Of a DNA stretch of 64,000 nt, positions 1-8,169 are shown in pieces (the first letter of the stretch is position 1; every line of letters begins with the position of its first letter). The position numbers and the translations under genes were made by a program. The stretch spans positions 1 through 64,000 of the forward strand of contig NZ_PVNS01000009.1 in NCBI RefSeq assembly GCF_002993335.1, in the 5' to 3' direction. Source of the stretch: Alkalicoccus urumqiensis. Lineage in GTDB: Bacteria; Bacillota; Bacilli; Bacillales; Salisediminibacteriaceae. The notes below the pieces were generated by a model. That model saw only the letters and a list, made by a program, of their open reading frames with translations, ran no database searches and was not told the DNA's origin.

Positions 1-49
1 CCGCTTTCCAAGTAGTAAACTAAGTATAGACGATCATCCGGGAAAAAGG

Positions 50-103
50 GAGAAAAAAAGACAAAGAAGACTAGAAACGTCCACAAGGACGTTTCTAGTC
101 TTC
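50..103 (-). terminator. Intrinsic terminator of glnA
   Basis: Positions 66-82 and 87-103 form a perfect 17-bp inverted repeat with a 4-base loop. Read on the minus strand it is followed by a T-rich run (complement of about 51-65). It lies about 50 bases beyond the glnA stop codon and nothing else is coded between them. This is a strong rho-independent terminator closing the glnA transcript. Confidence 0.9.
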
Positions 104-154
104 ATCAAGGACTTTTTCAGTGGCCCCCATAGTGTGATGGGCTTTTTGTGATAC

Positions 155-1498
155 TTAGTACTGCTGCATATACTGTTCGCGCTCCCAAGGGTGAACCTGG
201 GTATTGAACATATCCCACTCGATCTCTTTCGACTCAATAAAGTGCTCCAGTACGTGCGTACCGAGGGAGTTCTTGATTGTGTCGTTTTTGCCGAGTGCTT
301 CGATCGCTTCTTTCAGTGAAGCTGGAAGTGCTTCGATTCCTTCTGCTGCACGCTCTTCTTCATCCATTGCATAGATGTTCTGATTCGTCTCTGCAGGTGG
401 AGTCAGTTTGTGGCGCACACCATCCAGACCGGCTGCAAGCAGTGCTGCCATCGCAAGGTATGGGTTCGCCGCAGGGTCTACACTGCGGACCTCAATACGT
501 GTGCTCAGGCCGCGGGAAGATGGAATACGAACGAGCGGTGAACGGTTACGCATGGACCATGCAATGTAGCATGGTGCTTCATAGCCCGGTACAAGACGCT
601 TGTAGGAGTTAACCGTCGGGTTCGTGATTGCTGTAAATGCATCCGCGTGCTTCAGGATACCAGCGAGAAACTGCATCGCTGTTTCACTCAGGCCGGTCTC
701 TGATTTCTCATCGTAAAATGCATTCGTCTTTTTGTCTTTGAAAAGAGACATGTTGGCGTGCATACCGTTACCGTTTACACCGAACAGCGGCTTCGGCATA
801 AATGTTGCGTGCAGGCCATGTTTACGGGCAATGGTTTTAACAACGAGCTTAAACGTCTGGATGTTGTCACACGTTGTTACAGCATCCGCATATTTAAAGT
901 CGATTTCGTGCTGGCCGGGAGCCACTTCGTGGTGGGAAGCTTCAATTTCAAAGCCCATGTCCTCCAGCTCCAGTACGATATCGCGGCGGCAGTTTTCACC
1001 AAGGTCTGTTGGCGCAAGGTCGAAATATCCGCCTTTATCGTTCAATTCCAGCGTCGGCTCCCCGTTCTCATCGTTCTTGAACAGGAAAAACTCCGGCTCA
1101 GGTCCGATATTGAAATCAGTGAATCCAAGCTTTTCTGCTTCTTTAAGTACGTGCTTCAGCACACCGCGCGGGTCACCGGCAAATGGTGTACGGTCCGGAT
1201 CGGGATTATGAACGTCACAGATAAGACGTGCAACTTTACCTTTTTCCGGTGTCCATGGAAAGACTACCCATGTGTCGAGGTCCGGGTGGAGATACATGTC
1301 GGACTCCTCGATGCGGACGAACCCTTCAATGGAAGAACCATCAAACATCATCAGGTTGTCCAGCGCTTTAGTAAGCTGGTCTACTGGAATTTCTACGTTT
1401 TTAATGGTACCGAGCAGGTCGGTAAACTGAAGCCGAATAAACTTTACGTTTTCGTCTTCCGCCATTTTAAGAATGTCTTTTCTAGAATTAGTTGCCAT
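155..1498 (-). CDS. glnA: Glutamine synthetase, type I
   Basis: Makes glutamine from glutamate, ammonia and ATP in the cytoplasm, the main ammonia-assimilation step. The 447-residue product is close to the usual length for the Firmicute GSI-alpha type. Visible signatures are FDGSSIEGF (52-60), the PEPEFF metal-site stretch (133-138), NGNGMH (242-247), the [13 protein letters not shown]-site loop (293-302) and [14 protein letters not shown] (334-347). The loop residue equivalent to the B. subtilis feedback glutamate is present in GYEAP (Glu307). I chose the ATG at 1498 because a strong AAGGAGGAG precedes it; the frame is open 67 codons further upstream but runs through the promoter. In B. subtilis GlnA also controls GlnR and TnrA. 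Here glnR is not in its usual place directly upstream. Confidence 0.97.
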   Translation of the reverse strand: MATNSRKDILKMAEDENVKFIRLQFTDLLGTIKNVEIPVDQLTKALDNLMMFDGSSIEGFVRIEESDMYLHPDLDTWVVFPWTPEKGKVARLICDVHNPDPDRTPFAGDPRGVLKHVLKEAEKLGFTDFNIGPEPEFFLFKNDENGEPTLELNDKGGYFDLAPTDLGENCRRDIVLELEDMGFEIEASHHEVAPGQHEIDFKYADAVTTCDNIQTFKLVVKTIARKHGLHATFMPKPLFGVNGNGMHANMSLFKDKKTNAFYDEKSETGLSETAMQFLAGILKHADAFTAITNPTVNSYKRLVPGYEAPCYIAWSMRNRSPLVRIPSSRGLSTRIEVRSVDPAANPYLAMAALLAAGLDGVRHKLTPPAETNQNIYAMDEEERAAEGIEALPASLKEAIEALGKNDTIKNSLGTHVLEHFIESKEIEWDMFNTQVHPWEREQYMQQY

Positions 1499-1612
1499 GC
1501 AATCATTCTCCTCCTTCAAAATTCTGGGCAGCCTGCAAACGATGATTTTTTCTGACTCGTTCAGCTGCGATAGTCGTATCGTACCGAATCTCACACGAGT
1601 TGTGGCATCCTT

Positions 1613-1629
1613 TGTCAGATTATCTAACA
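1613..1629 (-). promoter_or_regulatory. GlnR/TnrA operator of glnA
   Basis: The minus-strand sequence TGTTAGATAATCTGACA matches the known GlnR/TnrA consensus TGTnA-N7-TnACA at every fixed position. It overlaps the -10 hexamer of the predicted glnA promoter, the expected placement for repression by GlnR when nitrogen is plentiful. A single TGTCA half-site lies upstream at the -35. The family knowledge is from B. subtilis; binding here is inferred. Confidence 0.75.
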
Positions 1630-1646
1630 AAGAAATTTTCTGACAA
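1619..1646 (-). promoter_or_regulatory. Sigma-A promoter of glnA
   Basis: On the minus strand a -35 TTGTCA (1641-1646) and a -10 GATAAT (1619-1624) are separated by 16 bases, each 5 of 6 to consensus. The predicted start near 1612 gives a leader of about 110 bases before the glnA start codon. The overlap with the GlnR-type operator supports the call. Confidence 0.65.
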
Positions 1647-1702
1647 CAATCTGCCGCTGTGTACGTCTTTCCTGCCTTCTCCTCCGGAATTCTCAGCACT
1701 CA

Positions 1703-1710
1703 CCTCCTTT
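1703..1710 (-). promoter_or_regulatory. Orphan Shine-Dalgarno after ynbB
   Basis: AAAGGAGG on the minus strand begins 15 bases after the ynbB stop codon, where the glnR ribosome site would sit in B. subtilis. A GTG follows at 1699, only three bases away, and opens a frame that runs in phase through the glnA promoter into glnA. No recognisable protein begins here. It may be a remnant of a lost gene or serve a leader peptide. Confidence 0.35.
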
Positions 1711-1725
1711 AAGCAGAATTTTCCG

Positions 1726-2970
1726 CTACTTTCCCTGCTTTTCCGATGCTTTCTGCACAGCATAGGTGACTGCTGTTTTTACATGTTCAAACGTAAGCCC
1801 CCCTTGAACATACGCACGGTAGGGCGCACGGAGAGGTCCGTCGGCAGAAAGTTCGATACTTGCTCCCTGTACAAACGCACCTGCTGCCATAATAACTGGA
1901 TCTTCGTAGCCCGGCATATCTGCCGGCTCCGGTGAGACATTGGCGTCCACGGGGGAATAATACTGAATGGCCCGGCAGAAAGCGGTCATTTCCTCTGCAG
2001 CGTGAAATGTCACTGACTGTATCAAATCGGTGCGTGGAGCGAGCGGAGGAGGATCCGTCTGAAAACCGGCTTTTTCCAGAAGAGCGGCAGTAAAGGACGC
2101 TCCTTTCAATGCCTCGCCGACGGTATGCGGAGCCAGAAAAAATCCCTGAAACATATCGAGAAGCACACCGAGTGTTGCTCCGCCTTCTGCGCCGATTCCC
2201 GGGGCACTCATCCTGGAGGCACATTTTTCAATTAAATCGTTTCTTCCACAGATATATGCGCCTGCTCTGGCAATACCGCCGCCGGGATTTTTAATTAAAG
2301 ATCCGGCTGTCAAGTCTGCACCGGCATGGCCTGGTTCTTGTGTTTCCACAAATTCGCCGTAGCAGTTATCCACGAAGATTATTACCTCCGGATAAACTGC
2401 TTTGATTTCTGCTACTGCCCTGCCGATCTCCCCGACATGGAGGGACGCCCGGGCATCGTACCCTCTGGAGCGCTGGATGCCGAGTACTTTTGTCTCCGGA
2501 CGGATACGGTTTATCACGCTTTCTGTATCGATTTGATTCTGCTTAAGTGGAACCGTGTCGTATGTAATGCCGAAATCTTTCAGCGAACCGGCATCTTTTT
2601 TCCCCCGGATCCCGATAACCTCTTCGAGCGTATCGTACGGGTCACCGCTTATGTAAAGAAGTTCGTCCCCGGGTCGGAGAACGCCGAAAAGTGCCGTACT
2701 GATGGCGTGCGTTCCCGATACAAGCTGCTGCCGTACGAGAGCAGCTTCTGCTCCCATCACACCGGCATATATCTTTTCAAGAACTTCTCTTCCGGTGTCA
2801 TCATAGCCGTACCCGGTAGTCTGCTGAAAATGAAATTCGGAAACCCCTTCTTTCCGAAAATAATCCAGCACCCGCTTCTGGTTTTCTTCCACAATCTTCC
2901 CCACTTCAAAAAAGTGGGGAAGAAGTTCTTTATGAATGGTATCTGCTGTATCTTTCCAGCCGGAGATCAT
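1726..2970 (-). CDS. ynbB: Methionine gamma-lyase-like PLP enzyme YnbB
   Basis: A 414-residue fold-type I PLP-dependent protein of the family often labelled methionine gamma-lyase or 'aluminium resistance' protein. The likely PLP lysine is Lys227 in SLIKNPGGG (224-232), with the conserved aspartate region DNCYGEF at 201-207 and a glycine-rich IARAGAYICG stretch after it. The start codon overlaps the hflX stop as ATGA, so the two genes are translationally coupled. The same pair precedes glnR-glnA in B. subtilis. The substrate is not established for this family, so the enzyme name is only a family label. Confidence 0.85.
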   Translation of the reverse strand: MISGWKDTADTIHKELLPHFFEVGKIVEENQKRVLDYFRKEGVSEFHFQQTTGYGYDDTGREVLEKIYAGVMGAEAALVRQQLVSGTHAISTALFGVLRPGDELLYISGDPYDTLEEVIGIRGKKDAGSLKDFGITYDTVPLKQNQIDTESVINRIRPETKVLGIQRSRGYDARASLHVGEIGRAVAEIKAVYPEVIIFVDNCYGEFVETQEPGHAGADLTAGSLIKNPGGGIARAGAYICGRNDLIEKCASRMSAPGIGAEGGATLGVLLDMFQGFFLAPHTVGEALKGASFTAALLEKAGFQTDPPPLAPRTDLIQSVTFHAAEEMTAFCRAIQYYSPVDANVSPEPADMPGYEDPVIMAAGAFVQGASIELSADGPLRAPYRAYVQGGLTFEHVKTAVTYAVQKASEKQGK

Positions 2971-4217
2971 GTCATTTCGTCCTTTCGGTTCATAAGTTCT
3001 GTATACAATGCGCTCTCTTTTGGTGCATATCCGCGTATTTCATACTTCTCAGTCTCTTCATCAAAATGCTCGTAAGTGACGATCGTCTCTCTTTTAAATT
3101 GAAACAAGCGGTGACCTTCTGATGCCGGAATCCGGCTGATATAAGGTTCAAACTGATTCGTTAAAATCGACTGGATCCGCTGAAGCAGATCCTGCTGATC
3201 GTCTTTATCTTTAGCACTGACAAGCATCGATGGACCTTTCGTGGAAGAAGCGATGAACGTCCCCTCCATCAGATCACGTTTATTATAAATAGTCAGCATC
3301 GGAATCGTATCCGCCTTCAATTCGCGGAGTACTTCCATAACCGCTTTCTCATGTTCCGCCGATTCCGGATGGGAAGCGTCGACGACATGAAGAAGCAGAT
3401 CTGCTTCTTTTGCCTCCTCAAGCGTCGACCGGAATGCAGCGATGAGCGTTGTCGGAAGCTGTTCGATGAATCCGACCGTATCGGTAATCAGGCATTCAAA
3501 GCCGGAAGGGAGCTGAATTTTTTTCGTCGTCGGATCCAGCGTCGCAAACAGCTTATCTTCCATCAGCACACCAGCGTCGGTCAGTTCATTTAACAACGTG
3601 GACTTTCCTGCATTTGTATAGCCGATCAGAGCGAGCTGGAACGCCTGGTTTTCCTTCCGTCGGTTCCGGTACTGTTCTCTGTGGCGGCTGACTTCCTCAA
3701 TCCGCCGGCGGAGTTCCGTCATCCGCCTGCGGATGTGACGCTGGTCGGTCTCAAGTTTCGTTTCACCCGGCCCTCTCGTACCGATTCCGCCGCCGAGGCG
3801 GGACAGTACCTGCCCCTGTCCACGGAGGCGCGGCAGCGTATAGGAAAGCTGTGCCAGCTCTACCTGCAGTTTACCTTCTTTCGAACGTGCTCTCGACGCA
3901 AAGATATCGAGAATAAGCTGCGTCCGGTCGATGACTGGTACATCGAGAGAAGATGTAATGGACTGCAGCTGGGATGGCGTTAATTCGGCATTAAATACAA
4001 TCAGATCCGCATCCATTCCGGCAAGCTCCTCCAGCTTGCCTTTGCCGATATATGTAGAATTTCTTGGGTGGTCCATTGCCTGAGTGACTCGGTCTGTAAC
4101 AATGCCGCCAGCCGTTTCCACGAGCGCTTCTAATTCGTTCATCCGTTCATCAAAATGGTGTGTATCCGACTGTTTCGGGTATACACCGACGAGAATCGTT
4201 CGTTCCTGTTCTTTCAT
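2967..4217 (-). CDS. hflX: Ribosome-associated GTPase HflX
   Basis: HflX binds the large ribosomal subunit and splits or rescues stalled ribosomes under stress. The 416-residue protein has the N-terminal HflX domain with the glycine-rich GGGIGTRGPGE stretch (142-152), a basic helix, then the GTPase domain: G1 GYTNAGKS (199-206), G3 DTVG (246-249) and G4 NKRD (312-315). The ATG at 4217 follows GGGGGTGG. It overlaps ynbB downstream by four bases. The gap to hfq upstream is only 109 bases, whereas B. subtilis carries spoVK and several other genes there. Confidence 0.96.
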   Translation of the reverse strand: MKEQERTILVGVYPKQSDTHHFDERMNELEALVETAGGIVTDRVTQAMDHPRNSTYIGKGKLEELAGMDADLIVFNAELTPSQLQSITSSLDVPVIDRTQLILDIFASRARSKEGKLQVELAQLSYTLPRLRGQGQVLSRLGGGIGTRGPGETKLETDQRHIRRRMTELRRRIEEVSRHREQYRNRRKENQAFQLALIGYTNAGKSTLLNELTDAGVLMEDKLFATLDPTTKKIQLPSGFECLITDTVGFIEQLPTTLIAAFRSTLEEAKEADLLLHVVDASHPESAEHEKAVMEVLRELKADTIPMLTIYNKRDLMEGTFIASSTKGPSMLVSAKDKDDQQDLLQRIQSILTNQFEPYISRIPASEGHRLFQFKRETIVTYEHFDEETEKYEIRGYAPKESALYTELMNRKDEMT

Positions 4218-4270
4218 TATTATTGTCCACCCCCATGAATGTTTCTGTCCGCCGAAGCAGCGTCATTCCT

Positions 4271-4309
4271 GAAAATACCGCCGGAAGCTCGACTGCTTCC
4301 GGCGGTATC
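4271..4309 (-). terminator. Hairpin terminator after hfq
   Basis: A perfect 14-bp inverted repeat (4275-4288 with 4295-4308) and a 6-base loop lie just after the hfq stop. On the minus strand the stem is followed by TTTTC. The T-run is short, so some read-through into hflX is plausible, and I see no clear separate hflX promoter. Confidence 0.65.
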
Positions 4310-4326
4310 AGGCTGTTTTCAGACGG

Positions 4327-4575
4327 CTACGACTGGCTGTTCCCCTGCCGCTCCTGCTGCAGCTGAACGTTCCGCTGCGGCGAAAAGGTCGAAATAGCAT
4401 GTTTGTACACCAGCTGCTGTTTTCCATCTGTGTCAAGCACGACAGTGAAATTATCAAAACTTTTCACCTGCCCTCTCAGCTGAAATCCATTGAGAAGAAA
4501 AACGGTGACAGGAATATTTTCTTTTCGTAGCTGATTTAAAAATTGATCCTGAATATTAACAGGCTGCTGCTTCAT
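4327..4575 (-). CDS. hfq: RNA chaperone Hfq
   Basis: An Sm-like hexameric RNA-binding protein; in Gram-positive bacteria its role in sRNA regulation is weaker than in enterics. The 82-residue product has the Sm1 block ([10 protein letters not shown] to SFDNFTVVL, 11-47) and the Sm2 motif YKHAIS (57-62). A short Gln/Asn-rich tail replaces the long enteric C-terminus. The ATG at 4575 follows AAGGGGG; an in-frame start eight codons upstream would overlap miaA and has no better ribosome site. It lies 13 bases after miaA, the near-universal miaA-hfq pair. Confidence 0.96.
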   Translation of the reverse strand: MKQQPVNIQDQFLNQLRKENIPVTVFLLNGFQLRGQVKSFDNFTVVLDTDGKQQLVYKHAISTFSPQRNVQLQQERQGNSQS

Positions 4576-4588
4576 GATATTTCCCCCT

Positions 4589-5533
4589 TCATGTTCCACC
4601 TTGAGTCAGGTGGAAATGTTTATTTTTATGCAGATAGCGCAGGATTTCTTTGTGTTTCACTTCCCGTTCCCCTGTTACATCAAACCAATCTGCCTGCATT
4701 TTATTCCTGAACCAGGTCCACTGCCGTTTTGCAAAACGGCGTGAATTACGCTTCAGCAGCGCCGCTGCTTCTTCCAGTTCCATTCCGCCGTCAAGATAGG
4801 GGATGATTTCTTTATAACCGATCGCTTTCATTGCCCGGCAGTCCCGGAAACCTTCATCAAGAAGTTTCTGTACTTCTTCTAAAAGCCCCTGTTCAATCAT
4901 CAGATCCACACGCTTGTTAATCAGGTCGTAAAGATTTTCTCTTTCCATCGTCAACACACCCAGCGTAAAATCGTAAGGGCTGGATGATTCTTCTTCTTCC
5001 GCTGTCGAAAAATCATGGTTTTCTTCCACGATTTCCAGAGCCCGGATCACACGGTGCACGTTGTTCGGATGAATATTTTGGGCACGAACGGGATCTTTTT
5101 GTTTCAGCCGTTCATACAGCGGAGCGTTTCCTTCACTCTCTGCAATCTGTTCCAGTTCCGCTCGGAGGGCTTTGTTTTCGCCGCTTGACTGGAAGGAATA
5201 ATTATAAAGAAAACTCTGCAGGTACATGCCCGTTCCGCCGACGATGATCGGAAGCTTTCCACGTCCTGCGATGTCCCGGACAGCGTTTTCAGCATCTTCT
5301 TTAAACTGAGCTGCTGTATAATTTTCATCGGGTGATTTTATATCGATCAAATGATGTCTTACCCGGCTCAGCTCCTCCCCAGACGGCTTTGCAGTACCGA
5401 TGTTCATTCCCCGGTACACCTGCATCGAGTCACCATTTATTATTTCACCATTCAATGCTTCTGCAGCTTCAAGCGCGAACGCAGATTTGCCAACAGCCGT
5501 CGGGCCGGCGATAACGAGAATTTTCGGTTTCAT
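4589..5533 (-). CDS. miaA: tRNA dimethylallyltransferase
   Basis: Transfers a dimethylallyl group to N6 of A37 in tRNAs reading UNN codons, making i6A. The 314-residue protein carries the P-loop GPTAVGKS (9-16), the DSMQVYRGM substrate region near residue 38 and the conserved GGTGMYLQ stretch near 102. The start follows AAAGGAG. Its product is the substrate of MiaB, coded about 5.7 kb upstream in the same block, so both steps of ms2i6A37 synthesis are in the window. Confidence 0.97.
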   Translation of the reverse strand: MKPKILVIAGPTAVGKSAFALEAAEALNGEIINGDSMQVYRGMNIGTAKPSGEELSRVRHHLIDIKSPDENYTAAQFKEDAENAVRDIAGRGKLPIIVGGTGMYLQSFLYNYSFQSSGENKALRAELEQIAESEGNAPLYERLKQKDPVRAQNIHPNNVHRVIRALEIVEENHDFSTAEEEESSSPYDFTLGVLTMERENLYDLINKRVDLMIEQGLLEEVQKLLDEGFRDCRAMKAIGYKEIIPYLDGGMELEEAAALLKRNSRRFAKRQWTWFRNKMQADWFDVTGEREVKHKEILRYLHKNKHFHLTQGGT

Positions 5534-5548
5534 GGCACTCTCCTTTCA

Positions 5549-6319
5549 TCAGCAGTCATAATATCCGTAACAGTGGGCGTTTCCTGCTGATATCTTTTTG
5601 AAAGGAAACTGACGGAACAGCTCATTTTCCGGGTCTGCTTTTACGACAACCCGCTTCGATGCAGTACGGACTGCCTGTTCAAAGGCCTCCACGCTGAGCC
5701 GGCCATAAGCTGCGTAGCTGCGCAGGGGAGCGATACCTTTTGACGTTTTATCCGCCTGGTCAAACATCGGGTCAAAATAGACATACTCCACACTGTCTGT
5801 CCCCTGCTTCTTGAGGTAAGTGGTATGTTCTTCGTTCACGATGCTTATTTTCGCGGCAGCAGCTGCCAGTTCGTCTTCCGGCATAGGAAATTGAAGAAAC
5901 CCTTCCTGTACGACAGCGCTCAGCAGTGGAGAAGCTTCCACCGCTGTAATGGTAAAATCCGGTACTGCGGCCTGAAGAAACAGACTGTCTGCGCCGAGAC
6001 CCATTGTAGCATCGATCAGCCTGCCGCCTGGTTCAGCCTCAATCGCACGAAGAAGCGGCGATGTTTTTTTCTGTTTCCAGTCATAATATTTCAGCACCGC
6101 GCCATTCGGATGATAGAAAAACGGAGCAGTTTCCGGTTTATGGATCTCAATCCGTTCCCGCCCATAAACGATAACTGGACAGTGCCATTCATTAAGCAGA
6201 GCATGCACCGGACGCTTTTCTCTCGGAACAAATTTCCAGTTGTGCGCTTCAGCAAATGCTCTTGCTGCATTTCCGGAATAAACTCCGTTTTTTGCACCGG
6301 TAGTCACGACCGCCTCCAT
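5549..6319 (-). CDS. RsmJ-like SAM-dependent methyltransferase
   Basis: A 256-residue class I SAM-dependent methyltransferase. The SAM-binding region is IDATMGLGADSLFL, the acidic strand end is AVEAS, and YVYFDPMFD supplies a DPMF catalytic-type motif like that of E. coli RsmJ (16S rRNA m2G1516). The start ATG shares a base with the mutL stop (TAATG), so translation is coupled to mutL. The fold and family resemblance are clear. The rRNA target is an inference, because Firmicute members of this family are little studied. Confidence 0.75.
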   Translation of the reverse strand: MEAVVTTGAKNGVYSGNAARAFAEAHNWKFVPREKRPVHALLNEWHCPVIVYGRERIEIHKPETAPFFYHPNGAVLKYYDWKQKKTSPLLRAIEAEPGGRLIDATMGLGADSLFLQAAVPDFTITAVEASPLLSAVVQEGFLQFPMPEDELAAAAAKISIVNEEHTTYLKKQGTDSVEYVYFDPMFDQADKTSKGIAPLRSYAAYGRLSVEAFEQAVRTASKRVVVKADPENELFRQFPFKKISAGNAHCYGYYDC

Positions 6320-8169
6320 TAATTCATCACCCGCTTAAACATCTTCTCAATTTCATATACGGAATAATGTATCATGACCGGCCGGCCGTGTGGACACGTA
6401 AATGGCTGCCGGCAGCTGCTCCATTCCCGGATCAGCCCTTCCATATCCCTGTTCTGAAGATGGTGATTTGCTTTTACAGCAGCTTTACACGCCATCATCG
6501 CCGCCGCATCTTCCCGTACCCGTTCCAGCCGGAGGTCCTGATGCTGTTTCAATTCCATCATGAGCTCTTCCGCAGTTTCTTTCTCCATTCCTTCCGGAAA
6601 CCAGACCGGACAGGAACGGATGCGGTAGACAGGACCGCCGAAATGTTCCAGAACGAGGCCTGCCTCGGCAAGTACTTCTTTATTTTCATCTATAAAAGCT
6701 GCATCACTTCCGGACAACTCCATCGTAATTGGGACAAGAAGATCCTGCATTTCTCTTGAAGGAGAAGACAGCTTGTCGAGAAAATACTCGAAATTAATGC
6801 GTTCCTGAGCCGCATGCTGGTCAATCATGAAAAAACCATCGTCATTCTGCGCCAGAATGTACGTTCCATGAAACTGACCAATGACATGAAGTTCAGGTAC
6901 TCTGGAAACAGCGGGTTCCTCCTGCACCTCCGCTGATGACCGGTCAGGGGATGCAGCCGCTGCACGACGTTCTGGTATGTCCTGTGTCTCCGGCTGACTC
7001 CGTATCGTTTCCCGGACAGCTTCCGTCGTTCCATTCCGGGAGGTCTCCTCAGAAGGGTAGAAAAAATCAAACGATGTGGCTTCACTCTTTCCGGAAGGCG
7101 CTTTTTCCCGGGAGGAAGAAGCGTTATCCCCGGAAACTGTCGGCTCTTCCCGAGAAAAGGGCTCCTGCATGGATGGAATCACTGCTTCTTTATTCCAGAC
7201 ACCCCGGATCGTTTCCTCCAATAGATGCTGAAGCTCTTTTTCTTTACTGAGCCGGATCTCCAGCTTGGATGGATGGACATTGACGTCCATCAAAAGGGGG
7301 TGAAGTGTAACATGAACACAGCATATCGGATATTTTCCGATCGGCAGAAGCTGATCGTAGCCAGCCTGGACCGCTTTTGCGAGCGGAATGCTGCGTACAT
7401 ATCTCCCGTTAAATACAAACGTTAAGTAGCTTCTGCTTGCCCGGGCGTCCACCGGGGAGCCTGCATAGCCTTCGATGGTAAAATCGTCGGTTTCAGCTTC
7501 AAACCGGCGCATGCCGCGTGCAGCCTGCAGTCCGTAAATCTGCTGAAGCACTTGAAGCAGTTTGCTGCTCCCGCTTGTTTTTAACAGCGTTCTCTCGTCA
7601 TGCGTCAACTCGAATGCAATTTCCGGATGAGCCATAGCGAACCGGTTGATGCTGTCTGAAATATGGCCGAGCTCCGTATGAATCGTCTTTAAATATTTCA
7701 GTCTGGCAGGAGTATTATAAAACAGATCTTCAACAATGACTTCTGTTCCCTGTTTGGGAGGAGACTGTGTCCGTGACTGAATCTCTCCGCCGTGAAGGAC
7801 GATCTTCCCGCCTTCTGCCCCGTCCGGACTTGTCATCAGCGTCAATCTGGAAACGGACGCTATGCTCGGCAGCGCCTCGCCCCGGAACCCGAGTGTGCGG
7901 ATCCTGAAAAGATCCCGGTCGGATTGAATTTTGCTTGTCGCATGCCTGGAAAACGCCGCTTCCAGCTCATCCAGTCTGATGCCTGCTCCGTTATCAAGTA
8001 CCGATATAGACTGAAGACCGCCTTCTGCCACTGCGATGCGGATCTTCGTACTTCCGGCATCCACGGCGTTCTCCACTAATTCCTTCACGACAGAGGCCGG
8101 ACGCTCTACGACTTCTCCGGCAGCAATTTTATTCGACAGGGAGGCATCGAGTTTTTTGATCGGATTCAT
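6319..8169 (-). CDS. mutL: DNA mismatch repair endonuclease MutL
   Basis: Links MutS mismatch recognition to strand incision. The 616-residue protein has the N-terminal GHKL ATPase (NAVDAGS, DNGAGI, TLGFRGEAL motifs), a variable linker of about 100 residues rich in Ser, Glu and Pro, then the C-terminal dimerisation/endonuclease domain. The metal-binding endonuclease motif DQHAAQE (450-456), ACKAAVK (560-566) and CPHGRP (592-597) are all present, so it is a nicking MutL as expected in a bacterium without MutH. The start overlaps the mutS stop as ATGA. Confidence 0.97.
   Translation of the reverse strand: MNPIKKLDASLSNKIAAGEVVERPASVVKELVENAVDAGSTKIRIAVAEGGLQSISVLDNGAGIRLDELEAAFSRHATSKIQSDRDLFRIRTLGFRGEALPSIASVSRLTLMTSPDGAEGGKIVLHGGEIQSRTQSPPKQGTEVIVEDLFYNTPARLKYLKTIHTELGHISDSINRFAMAHPEIAFELTHDERTLLKTSGSSKLLQVLQQIYGLQAARGMRRFEAETDDFTIEGYAGSPVDARASRSYLTFVFNGRYVRSIPLAKAVQAGYDQLLPIGKYPICCVHVTLHPLLMDVNVHPSKLEIRLSKEKELQHLLEETIRGVWNKEAVIPSMQEPFSREEPTVSGDNASSSREKAPSGKSEATSFDFFYPSEETSRNGTTEAVRETIRSQPETQDIPERRAAAASPDRSSAEVQEEPAVSRVPELHVIGQFHGTYILAQNDDGFFMIDQHAAQERINFEYFLDKLSSPSREMQDLLVPITMELSGSDAAFIDENKEVLAEAGLVLEHFGGPVYRIRSCPVWFPEGMEKETAEELMMELKQHQDLRLERVREDAAAMMACKAAVKANHHLQNRDMEGLIREWSSCRQPFTCPHGRPVMIHYSVYEIEKMFKRVMN

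Noticed and set aside
1499-1699. 67-codon N-terminal extension of GlnA
   Set aside because: The frame includes the promoter and operator; the ATG at 1498 has AAGGAGGAG and gives the family's usual length.
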